From NCBI RefSeq assembly GCF_044003965.1, contig NZ_JBAWKC010000002.1, forward strand, positions 62,001 through 126,000: a stretch of 64,000 bases of DNA, written 5' to 3'. Positions 17,743-25,633 of the stretch are shown one piece after another (the stretch's first letter is position 1; every line of letters starts with the position of its first letter). Both the position numbers and the translations under genes were made by a program. The notes beneath the pieces were generated by a model. It did no database searches, was not told the origin of the DNA, and was given only the letters and a program-made list of their open reading frames with translations. Source of the DNA: Yeosuana aquiaggeris. GTDB lineage: Bacteria; Bacteroidota; Bacteroidia; Flavobacteriales; Flavobacteriaceae.

Positions 17743-17821
17743 CAAATTACGGGCTTTACTTTAATCATGATGTTATGTAATTATTAAACAACTGTCATTA
17801 AAATGTTACCTTAATGTTACC
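17743..17821 (-). promoter_or_regulatory. Pho-box-like promoter, six phased units
   Basis: Six 7-mers in exact 11-bp phase on the minus strand: GGTAACA, GGTAACA, AATGACA, TTTAATA, CATAACA, GATTAAA, the last ending 13 nt before TTTG (17743-17746). The start codon is 22 nt further on. On the plus strand 17792-17820 reads CTGTCAT, ATGTTAC, ATGTTAC with 4-nt spacers, strikingly like an E. coli Pho box. Confidence 0.65.
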
Positions 17822-17880
17822 AAATTTTGATTCTGTTTATTACTTAATTTAAGTATCTTGCCTTCACTTAAATTTATATA

Positions 17881-19221
17881 ATGATCTGGGAACAATTATT
17901 ATCCTTAAAACGATTTGGAGACACCAACAAAAGGCTAAGAAAGGAACAAGATGAAACACGTCTTGGGTTTGAAGTAGATTATGACCGTGTCATCTTTTCC
18001 TCAGAATTTAGAAGCCTTCAAGATAAAACACAAGTCATTCCTTTATCACAAACAGATTTTGTGCATACAAGACTAACACATAGTTTGGAAGTGAGTGTGG
18101 TTGGTCGTTCCATTGGTAGAAAAGTAGGTCAGGAATTATTAGAAAAACATCCACATTTACAAACGGTACATGGGTATCAGGCCAATGATTTTGGTGCAAT
18201 TGTGGCTGCTGCTGCTTTAGCCCATGATATAGGGAATCCGCCTTTCGGGCATTCTGGAGAAAAAGCTATTGGAGAATTTTTTAAAACGGGTCAAGGGGCT
18301 CAATTTAAGAGTCAATTAAATGATAAGGAATATCAAGATTTATGTGATTTTGAAGGAAATGCCAATGGTTTTAAAATATTAACTGAAAGCAGGGAAGGGA
18401 GAGAAGGTGGTTTGCGTTTAAGTTATGCCACTCTTGGAGCTTTTATGAAATACCCTAAAGAATCTTTACCTAAAAAACCAACAAATCATATTGCTGATAA
18501 AAAATACGGTTTTTTTCAAAGTGAGAAGGAAGGCTTTATAAATGTTGCCAAAGAATTGGGCTTGACAAAAAGGAGTCCATCAGATTTGAGTTTTTCACGT
18601 CATCCTCTGGCTTTTTTGGTTGAAGCAGCTGATGACATTTGTTATACTATTATTGATTTTGAAGATGGGATTAATTTGGGTCTGATTCAAGAAGAATTTG
18701 CACTTGAATATTTGATTAAATTGGTAAAAGAGACTATTAACACCAAAAAGTACCATCAGCTAAAAAATACCCAAGATAGAATTAGTTATTTGCGAGCCTT
18801 AGCTATAAATACGCTGATTAATGAAGTCGTTCATATTTTTATGAATAATGAAGAGCTTATTTTAAAAGGGGAATTTCAAACAGCACTGTTGGATAAGAGT
18901 AAATATGAAGCACAAATAAATGACATCATCAAAATTAGTGTTGAAAATATTTATAGGTCTGATGAGGTGATTGACAAGGAAATTGCTGGATATGAGATTT
19001 TAAAAAATCTATTAAGTGTTTATATAAATGCGGTTAATAATAATTATAATGGAAACCCATCTAATTACGATAGACTTATTTTAAACAGATTACCAAAAAC
19101 AATGAAAGTTGATCAGGATAGTTTATATCTGCGTTTATTAGCTGTCTGTAATTATGTATCCTTGCTTTCTGATAGCAATGCCATTCTTAATTATAAAAAG
19201 ATAAAAGGAACTCATTTTTAA
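17881..19221 (+). CDS. dgt: deoxyguanosinetriphosphate triphosphohydrolase-like dNTPase
   Basis: Cytoplasmic HD-domain hydrolase that removes triphosphate from dNTPs and so balances nucleotide pools. Metal ligands are visible: H67 (RLTHSLEV), H115-D116 (LAHDIGNPPFGH) with H124, and a late Asp in EAADDICYTIIDFEDG. Length, 446 aa, fits the bacterial Dgt family. It ends convergently with dxs, overlapping by 4 bp with no terminator between. The Pho-like repeats at 17792-17820 lie about 60 bp upstream, but they fit the divergent orphan-domain gene better. Confidence 0.9.
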   Translation: MIWEQLLSLKRFGDTNKRLRKEQDETRLGFEVDYDRVIFSSEFRSLQDKTQVIPLSQTDFVHTRLTHSLEVSVVGRSIGRKVGQELLEKHPHLQTVHGYQANDFGAIVAAAALAHDIGNPPFGHSGEKAIGEFFKTGQGAQFKSQLNDKEYQDLCDFEGNANGFKILTESREGREGGLRLSYATLGAFMKYPKESLPKKPTNHIADKKYGFFQSEKEGFINVAKELGLTKRSPSDLSFSRHPLAFLVEAADDICYTIIDFEDGINLGLIQEEFALEYLIKLVKETINTKKYHQLKNTQDRISYLRALAINTLINEVVHIFMNNEELILKGEFQTALLDKSKYEAQINDIIKISVENIYRSDEVIDKEIAGYEILKNLLSVYINAVNNNYNGNPSNYDRLILNRLPKTMKVDQDSLYLRLLAVCNYVSLLSDSNAILNYKKIKGTHF

Positions 19222-20987
19222 GAAATAAATTCTGAAATCAATATAGCTAAACTTCCAGCATCTAAACCAACAGATTTTTGGAGTTCATCAACACCCCCAT
19301 GTTCTATAAAAATATCAGGAATCCCAATTATTTTTATAGATTTCTTATAATTATGTTTTGATGCAAACTCAAGAATCGCCGTTCCAAATCCTCCAGTGAT
19401 GGCATTGTCTTCAATGGTTATTATTTGATGGTATTTTTTAAAGATTTGATGCAATAGTCTTTCATCTAAAGGTTTTACGAACCGCATATCATAGTGTGCA
19501 ATGGCCTCTTTATTTTCAATATGAGTTAAGGCTTCTTCAATATTTTTAGAAATGGTTCCAATACTTAAAACAGCTAATGAATGGCCCTCTTTGAGCAGTT
19601 TACCCGTGCCTATTTTAATTTTTTCAAAAGGCTTTTTCCAGTCAATGGTGATGCCGCGTCCGCGCGGATATCTAATGGCTATAGGTTCTTTTAAACCAAG
19701 TTGAGCAGTATACATGATGTTTCTTAGCTCTATTTCATTGCGAGGGGCAAAAATGATAAGATTTGGAATGCATCTTAAATACGATAAATCAAATACACCA
19801 TGATGGGTGGCGCCATCTTCACCAACGAGTCCTGCACGATCTAAACAAAAAATAATGGGTAAATTTTGAAGCGCCACATCATGAATAATTTGATCGTAAG
19901 CGCGTTGTAAAAAGGTGGAATATATATTGCAAAATGGAATAAGACCTTGAGTGGCCATGCCTGCAGCTAAAGTAACGGCATGTTGCTCAGCGATGCCCAC
20001 ATCAAAGGCACGTTCAGGGATTTCTTCCATCATAAACTTTAAAGAACTTCCCGTTGGCATGGCAGGTGTGATACCAACAATGTTTTTATTTTTTTTGGCA
20101 AGTTCAACAAGGGTATAGCCAAATACGTCTTGATATTTTGGAGCTTGTTTGATTTTAGATTTAGAATAAATAGCTCCTGTTTGTGCATCAAATTTTCCTG
20201 GCGCATGGTACTTTACCTGGTCTTCTTCAGCTTGTTTTAGGCCTTTCCCTTTGGTGGTGATGACATGTAAAAATTTAGGGCCTTTAATTGTTTTTAAGCG
20301 CTCTAATTCTGAAATAATCTTATAAATATCATGACCATCAATAGGTCCCGAATAGTCAAAATTTAAAGCTTCAAAAATATTATCTTGTTTTTCTGTGCCT
20401 TTTTTAACATTGGTTAAATATTGTTTTAAGGCACCGACACTGGGGTCAATGCCAATAGTATTATCATTTAAAATAACCAACAAATTAGTATTTGTTACGC
20501 CGGCATGATTGAGCCCTTCAAAGGCCATTCCACTGGCGATAGAGGCATCACCAATCACGGCAATATGATTTTTATTGAAATCGCCATGTAGTTGTGAAGC
20601 AATGGCCATTCCTAAAGCCGCTGAAATGGAGGTTGCCGCATGGCCGACCCCAAAAGTATCGTATTCACTTTCTTCCCGTTTAGGAAACCCACTTAATCCG
20701 CCAATTTGTCTATTGGTATCAAAATTATCTCGCCTTCCCGTTAATATTTTATGACCATAGGCCTGATGACCCACATCCCAAATGAGTAAATCTTCAGGTG
20801 TGTTAAATACATAGTGAAGCGCAATAGTTAATTCAACAACCCCTAAGCTGGCACCTAAATGGCCTTCTTTTGCAGCAACAATATTGATGATAAATTCACG
20901 TAATTCTTTGGCAAGTTTAGGTAATTCCTCTTGAGAAAGATGTCTTAAATCTATTGGCGAATTGATACTATTTAAAATTTTGCTCAT
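19218..20987 (-). CDS. dxs: 1-deoxy-D-xylulose-5-phosphate synthase
   Basis: First enzyme of the MEP isoprenoid pathway: pyruvate plus glyceraldehyde 3-phosphate gives DXP, using thiamine diphosphate. Visible are DVGHQAYGHKILTGRRD, the ThDP site as GDASIASGMAFEGLNHAG (the Flavobacteriaceae form of GDG...N), and the pyrimidine-domain motif DVGIAEQHAVTLAAGMA. I start at ATG 20985-20987 (MSKILNSINS, 589 aa). The longer frame to 21065 would include the -7 box at 20995-21002 and gives an atypical N-terminus. Divergent from tadA. Confidence 0.94.
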   Translation of the reverse strand: MSKILNSINSPIDLRHLSQEELPKLAKELREFIINIVAAKEGHLGASLGVVELTIALHYVFNTPEDLLIWDVGHQAYGHKILTGRRDNFDTNRQIGGLSGFPKREESEYDTFGVGHAATSISAALGMAIASQLHGDFNKNHIAVIGDASIASGMAFEGLNHAGVTNTNLLVILNDNTIGIDPSVGALKQYLTNVKKGTEKQDNIFEALNFDYSGPIDGHDIYKIISELERLKTIKGPKFLHVITTKGKGLKQAEEDQVKYHAPGKFDAQTGAIYSKSKIKQAPKYQDVFGYTLVELAKKNKNIVGITPAMPTGSSLKFMMEEIPERAFDVGIAEQHAVTLAAGMATQGLIPFCNIYSTFLQRAYDQIIHDVALQNLPIIFCLDRAGLVGEDGATHHGVFDLSYLRCIPNLIIFAPRNEIELRNIMYTAQLGLKEPIAIRYPRGRGITIDWKKPFEKIKIGTGKLLKEGHSLAVLSIGTISKNIEEALTHIENKEAIAHYDMRFVKPLDERLLHQIFKKYHQIITIEDNAITGGFGTAILEFASKHNYKKSIKIIGIPDIFIEHGGVDELQKSVGLDAGSLAILISEFIS

Positions 20988-20994
20988 CAGGTTA

Positions 20995-21002
20995 CAAATG
21001 TA
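20995..21002 (-). promoter_or_regulatory. -7 promoter element of dxs
   Basis: The minus strand reads TACATTTG, a perfect TAnnTTTG, only 7 nt before the chosen start codon, so the mRNA would be nearly leaderless. Confidence 0.5.
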
Positions 21003-21077
21003 CCACTTGAAATTGTATTTTTGAGCACCAAGTAATAATTCGATTATTAAATTTTCAGCTTTCAAATTAGTTTTAAA

Positions 21078-21527
21078 ATGATAAATCCATTTGATGATAC
21101 TTATTTTATGAAAAAAGCTTTACAGGAAGCTGAGATTGCTTTTGAAAAAGGAGAAATTCCTGTTGGTGCTGTCATTGTTATTGAGAACAGAATTATTGCT
21201 AAAGGTCATAATCTTACAGAGACCTTAAATGATGTTACAGCACATGCCGAAATGCAGGCTATAACGGCAGCGGCTAATTTTTTAGGAGGCAAATATCTTC
21301 AAAATTGTACCTTATATGTGACTTTAGAACCCTGCCAAATGTGCGCAGGCGCCTTATACTGGAGTCAAATATCAAATATTGTATATGGTACCAGGGATTT
21401 GGAACGTGGTTGTATCAATTTAAACAGCAAACTGCATCCTAAAACAATCCTTAAAGGAGGTATCATGGAAAATGAGGCCGCAGATTTATTAAAACGCTTT
21501 TTTATACAAAGGAGAAATTTGAATTAA
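21078..21527 (+). CDS. tadA: nucleoside deaminase, probable tRNA adenosine deaminase TadA
   Basis: Zinc deaminase of 149 aa that converts A34 to inosine in tRNA-Arg(ACG). The zinc and catalytic residues are present: H56-A-E58 (HAEMQ) and P85-C86..C89 (PCQMCAG). Length and the C-terminal helix (DLLKRFFIQRR) fit TadA better than guanine deaminase, though the two are close. It is divergent from dxs and convergent with the small membrane gene at 21546. Confidence 0.88.
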   Translation: MINPFDDTYFMKKALQEAEIAFEKGEIPVGAVIVIENRIIAKGHNLTETLNDVTAHAEMQAITAAANFLGGKYLQNCTLYVTLEPCQMCAGALYWSQISNIVYGTRDLERGCINLNSKLHPKTILKGGIMENEAADLLKRFFIQRRNLN

Positions 21528-21545
21528 AGATTACTTAAATCATAA

Positions 21546-21782
21546 TTAGCGTCTCTTATCTCCTTCACGCTCGCGCATTTTATCTAAATTTTCTTTAGTA
21601 AGCATATAATTTTTAATGTCTTTATCTTTCCATCGGTAATAAGAAAATAATGGGAATACAATGAAAAACAGTCCAAGTACTCCAAACCCTATGAGTTGTT
21701 CAGAATTTTCAAAATCCATAAGATAACCCGTTATAATACTTCCAAGAGATAATACAAGAAAAAAGAGGATAATACCTTTCAT
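21546..21782 (-). CDS. small two-helix membrane protein of unknown function
   Basis: A 78-aa protein with two transmembrane segments (about 2-20 and 29-48) and a highly charged tail (LTKENLDKMREREGDKRR). It begins 1 bp after the ClC gene, so the two are co-transcribed. I do not recognise a family. The tight coupling suggests an accessory role for the channel, but that is only inference. Confidence 0.75.
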   Translation of the reverse strand: MKGIILFFLVLSLGSIITGYLMDFENSEQLIGFGVLGLFFIVFPLFSYYRWKDKDIKNYMLTKENLDKMREREGDKRR

Positions 21783-21783
21783 A

Positions 21784-23571
21784 TTACTTTGTAAAATTAA
21801 TTAACTGTCTTCTGTATGCTGTTAATAGTTTGGATTTTGAAATAAAACCAATATAAACATCATTTTTTACAACGGGTAGATTCCAGGCGCTACTGTCCTG
21901 AAATTTTTTCATAATATCAGTCATTTTATCTTTTTCAACATCAATAACCTCGGGGGGTGGTTGCATGATGTCGTGGGCTATGACTTCTCCGTATAAATCT
22001 TGATCAAACATAATTGGCCTTAGATCATCTAATAAAATAACACCAACCAATTCTTTGGATTTAGCATCAATGACGGGAAAAATATTTCTGTTAGATTGAA
22101 TAACAGCCGTATTTACTATTTCGCCTAAGTTCATGTTAGAAGTTATTTTAACAAAATTAGTTTCAATAACTTTATCTATATCCATTAAGGTAAGAACGGC
22201 ATGATCTTTATCATGCGTAATAAGTTCTCCTTTTCTGCCAAGTTCCATGTTATAGACTGAATGCGGACTAAAATATTTAGTAAGACTAAATGAAATTGTG
22301 GCCGTTAGCATTAAAGGAATAAACAGTTCATAACCGCTGGTGAGTTCAGCAATTAAGAAAATAGCAGTTAAAGGGGCGTGTAAAACACCAGCTAACAAAC
22401 CTGCCATTCCAACAAGTGTAAAATTACTAACGGATACGGGGTTATTAAATAAACCACAATTATTAATTATTAAGGCGATGCAATTTCCCATAATGCTTCC
22501 CATAAAAAGGGTAGGTGCAAAAATACCACCAACACCTCCAGCTCCAAAAGTCAGAGAACTCGCAATGATTTTAAAAAATACCAGGCCTGCAAGTAGCAAA
22601 ATAATGGTCCAGGTATTTGATAAATCCATTTGAAAAATATTGTTTTCTAATGCTTTTTCAGGGTTACCTGCAATAAGGTTATTAATAACGTCAAATCCCT
22701 CACCGTAAAGTGGTGGAATAAAATAAACTAAAACCCCCAGGCCTAATCCGCCTATCAATAATCGCTTGATGGGGGAATTTATCTTATCAAATAATTTATT
22801 AACTCTATCATATACTTGAGTAAAGTATATAGAGGTTATCGCTGCAAACACTCCAAGAATAATGTAAAATGGCGCATCTGAAATTATGAATTTATCTTCT
22901 ATTCTAAAGGGTAATAAAATATCATCCCCAAAAAAAAAGTAAGAGGTTAAAATAGCTGATAACGATGCCAACAATAAGGGTAGCATGGATGCGATGGTTA
23001 AATCTAAACTAAACACCTCTATGGCAAAAATAATAGCAGCAATGGGCGCTTTAAATATAGAGGACATGGCACCGGCCGCAGCACAGCCAATTAACAAATT
23101 TCGAGTCGTCTGATTCATATGAAACATTCTCGAAATGTTTGAGCCAATAGCGGCACCTGTTGCAACTGTTGGGCCTTCTAGCCCAACAGAACCTCCAAAA
23201 CCTACTGTAAGTGGTGCTGTTAAAATAGAACCAAACATTTGGTACTGTTTTATAATTCCTTTACGTTTTGAAATAGCAAACAAAGTAGAAGGAATGCCAT
23301 GACTTACTTTATTTCTAATGATGTATTTAATAGCCAAATAAACGAGGCTAAGACCAAGAATAGGGAATAAAAAGTAAAAAGCATGATGGTAATATTTTAT
23401 GACATTACCTTCTAATAAATGTTGGATAAAATGCGTTAAGTTTTTTAAAACGACTGCCCCGACTCCAGATGTAAAACCAATGATTATACTTAGCAAATAG
23501 ACAAATTGCCTATGCGAAATATATTTTGCTCTCCAAATTAAGATGCGTTTTAAAATGGTTTCTTTTGGCAT
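21784..23571 (-). CDS. ClC-family chloride channel/transporter with CBS pair
   Basis: Inner-membrane anion conductor, 595 aa. The chloride-filter motifs are GGSVGLEGP (126-134, with gating glutamate E132) and GVGGIFAPTLFMG. About residues 455-590 form two CBS domains (MDIDKVIETNFVKI and DIMQPPPEVIDVEKDKM). At the position of the proton-shuttling internal glutamate the sequence is FAIEV, so E. coli E203 aligns with V186; valine there is typical of true channels. It is downstream of the aspS terminator and directly upstream of a small membrane gene. Confidence 0.92.
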   Translation of the reverse strand: MPKETILKRILIWRAKYISHRQFVYLLSIIIGFTSGVGAVVLKNLTHFIQHLLEGNVIKYYHHAFYFLFPILGLSLVYLAIKYIIRNKVSHGIPSTLFAISKRKGIIKQYQMFGSILTAPLTVGFGGSVGLEGPTVATGAAIGSNISRMFHMNQTTRNLLIGCAAAGAMSSIFKAPIAAIIFAIEVFSLDLTIASMLPLLLASLSAILTSYFFFGDDILLPFRIEDKFIISDAPFYIILGVFAAITSIYFTQVYDRVNKLFDKINSPIKRLLIGGLGLGVLVYFIPPLYGEGFDVINNLIAGNPEKALENNIFQMDLSNTWTIILLLAGLVFFKIIASSLTFGAGGVGGIFAPTLFMGSIMGNCIALIINNCGLFNNPVSVSNFTLVGMAGLLAGVLHAPLTAIFLIAELTSGYELFIPLMLTATISFSLTKYFSPHSVYNMELGRKGELITHDKDHAVLTLMDIDKVIETNFVKITSNMNLGEIVNTAVIQSNRNIFPVIDAKSKELVGVILLDDLRPIMFDQDLYGEVIAHDIMQPPPEVIDVEKDKMTDIMKKFQDSSAWNLPVVKNDVYIGFISKSKLLTAYRRQLINFTK

Positions 23572-23589
23572 AATTATAAAAGTACTAAA

Positions 23590-23611
23590 AAATCCTGCTT
23601 GAGCAGGATTT
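23590..23611 (-). terminator. intrinsic terminator of aspS
   Basis: The stem AAATCCTGC / GCAGGATTT with a tetraloop (one further possible pair at its top) lies 4 nt after the aspS stop. On the minus strand it runs straight into six T. Confidence 0.8.
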
Positions 23612-23615
23612 AGTA

Positions 23616-25370
23616 TTATGGTTTAATATTAAGTTTTAAACTTAATTCTTCAAGTTGTTTGTCATCTATTGGAGCAGGCGCATCAATCATTACATCTCTT
23701 CCTGAATTGTTTTTTGGGAAGGCAATAAAATCTCTAATAATTTCTTGTCCTGCTAAAATGGCCACTAATCTGTCCAATCCAAAAGCTAACCCGCCATGTG
23801 GTGGTGCGCCATATTGAAAGGCATCCATTAAAAAACCAAATTGTGCTTTTGCTTCTTCTGGGGAGAAGCCTAAATAGTCAAACATTAAGGATTGTGTTTT
23901 TTTATCATGAATTCTTATAGATCCACCGCCAATTTCATTTCCGTTTAATACAAGGTCATAGGCATTCGCTTTCACTTCTCCAGGGTTGGTAGCTAATAAT
24001 TCTAATTGACCAGGTTTTGGTGAAGTAAACGGGTGGTGCATGGCATGATAACGTTTGGTGTCTTCATCCCATTCCAAAAGAGGAAAATCAATGACCCAAA
24101 GCGGGGCAAACTCATGAGGTTTTCTTAATCCCAATCTAGTAGCCAGTTCCATTCTTAAGGCACTTAATTGTCCTCTTACTTTATCCGTTTCTCCAGAAAG
24201 CACACAGATTAAATCACCTGGTTTTGCACCGGTAATTTCGGCCCATTTTGCCAGATCCGCTTCATCATAAAATTTATCTACTGATGATTTAAAAGTGCCA
24301 TCCTCGTTGTATCTACAGTAAACCATTCCTAACGCCCCAATTTGCGGACGTTTTAACCAATCTATTAATTGGTCAATTTCTTTTCTTGTAAAATTGTTCC
24401 CGCCAGGAACTGCAATACCAACAACCAATTCAGCACTATTAAAAACACCAAAATCTTTGTGTTGTGTCACCTTATTTAGTTCGCCAAACTGCATGCCAAA
24501 ACGAATGTCTGGTTTGTCATTTCCGTATAAGCGCATGGCATCATCATAAAGCATTCTAGGGAATTTTTCTATTTCAACCCCATTAATCTCTTTTAGTAAA
24601 TGACGCGTAAGTCCTTCAAAAGCATTTAAAATATCTTCCTGTTCCACAAAGGCCATTTCGCAATCTATTTGAGTGAATTCGGGTTGTCTGTCAGCACGCA
24701 AATCTTCATCTCTAAAGCACTTGACAATTTGGAAATATTTATCCATACCACCAACCATTAGCAATTGCTTAAAAGTTTGTGGTGATTGAGGAAGTGCATA
24801 AAATTGCCCTGCATTCATTCTGCTTGGAACCACAAAATCTCTTGCCCCCTCAGGCGTTGATTTGATTAAGTAAGGCGTTTCTACTTCAATAAAACCTTCT
24901 TTTGACAAATAGTTTCTAACGGCTTGCGCTACTTTATGTCTAAAAATCAAACTGTTTTTCACTGGGTTACGACGAATATCTAAATAGCGATATTTCATAC
25001 GTAATTCTTCACCACCATCGGTCTCATCTTCAATCGTAAAAGGAGGTAATAAGGCTTTGTTAAGAACGGTTAATTCTGAAACTAATATTTCAATAGCTCC
25101 AGTTGGAAGATTTGGGTTTTTTGAGCTACGCTCAATAACGGTTCCTTTCACCTGAATTACAAATTCCCTTCCTAGAGTTTTTGCTTCTTGTATCATTTTT
25201 TGCGAAGTACGTTCTTCATCAAAAATAAGCTGCGTAATGCCGTATCGGTCTCGAAGATCTACCCAGATCATAAAACCTTTGTCACGTGTTTTCTGCACCC
25301 AACCAGCAAGTATGACTTCTTTATTTATATGAGAGGTGTTTAGTTCACCACAATTATGACTTCTGTACAT
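23616..25370 (-). CDS. aspS: aspartate--tRNA ligase
   Basis: Class II aminoacyl-tRNA synthetase that charges tRNA-Asp. N-terminal OB fold (about 1-105, GWVQKTRDKGFMIWVDLRDR), then the class II core: motif 2 FRDEDLRADRQPEFTQID, the bacterial insertion domain in the middle, and motif 3 GLAFGLDRLVAILAG near residue 550. The 584-aa length fits the bacterial type. A -7 box (TAAATTTG) is at 25432-25439 on the minus strand. Confidence 0.97.
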   Translation of the reverse strand: MYRSHNCGELNTSHINKEVILAGWVQKTRDKGFMIWVDLRDRYGITQLIFDEERTSQKMIQEAKTLGREFVIQVKGTVIERSSKNPNLPTGAIEILVSELTVLNKALLPPFTIEDETDGGEELRMKYRYLDIRRNPVKNSLIFRHKVAQAVRNYLSKEGFIEVETPYLIKSTPEGARDFVVPSRMNAGQFYALPQSPQTFKQLLMVGGMDKYFQIVKCFRDEDLRADRQPEFTQIDCEMAFVEQEDILNAFEGLTRHLLKEINGVEIEKFPRMLYDDAMRLYGNDKPDIRFGMQFGELNKVTQHKDFGVFNSAELVVGIAVPGGNNFTRKEIDQLIDWLKRPQIGALGMVYCRYNEDGTFKSSVDKFYDEADLAKWAEITGAKPGDLICVLSGETDKVRGQLSALRMELATRLGLRKPHEFAPLWVIDFPLLEWDEDTKRYHAMHHPFTSPKPGQLELLATNPGEVKANAYDLVLNGNEIGGGSIRIHDKKTQSLMFDYLGFSPEEAKAQFGFLMDAFQYGAPPHGGLAFGLDRLVAILAGQEIIRDFIAFPKNNSGRDVMIDAPAPIDDKQLEELSLKLNIKP

Positions 25371-25431
25371 AATAAAATAATTAAAAATCTTTTATCTAAT
25401 CTTAAAATAATAATAGATGTTAAATCAGGTG

Positions 25432-25439
25432 CAAATTTA
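25432..25439 (-). promoter_or_regulatory. -7 promoter element of aspS
   Basis: The minus strand reads TAAATTTG, a perfect TAnnTTTG, with a TTG 16 nt upstream (25456-25458). The 5' leader would be about 57 nt. Confidence 0.45.
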
Positions 25440-25558
25440 GGAAGATAACTACTTACAATAGTATCATTTATCTTATAAATTAATTAAAATAATTATTTAT
25501 ATAAAATGAGTAAGTTAAAGATTAATCTTAAAATTATTTTAAACATTTAACAAAAAAA

Positions 25559-25588
25559 TTGCTGTAATAATAAAAAAATCGTATTTTG
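25559..25588 (+). promoter_or_regulatory. candidate promoter of the orphan TonB receptor
   Basis: TTG (25559-25561), 20 nt, then TATTTTG (25582-25588), one base short of TAnnTTTG, 45 nt before the start codon. No Pho-like repeats here. Confidence 0.35.
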
Positions 25589-25633
25589 ATTGCATAATTT
25601 ATTCTTTCTATTTATTAACTAATCCATTTTATT

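Noticed and set aside
17792..17820. Pho-like repeats as regulator of dgt
   Set aside because: On the plus strand they look like an E. coli Pho box facing dgt, but the only phased -7 element lies on the other side, in the position shared with two other leftward promoters. Control of dgt is not excluded.
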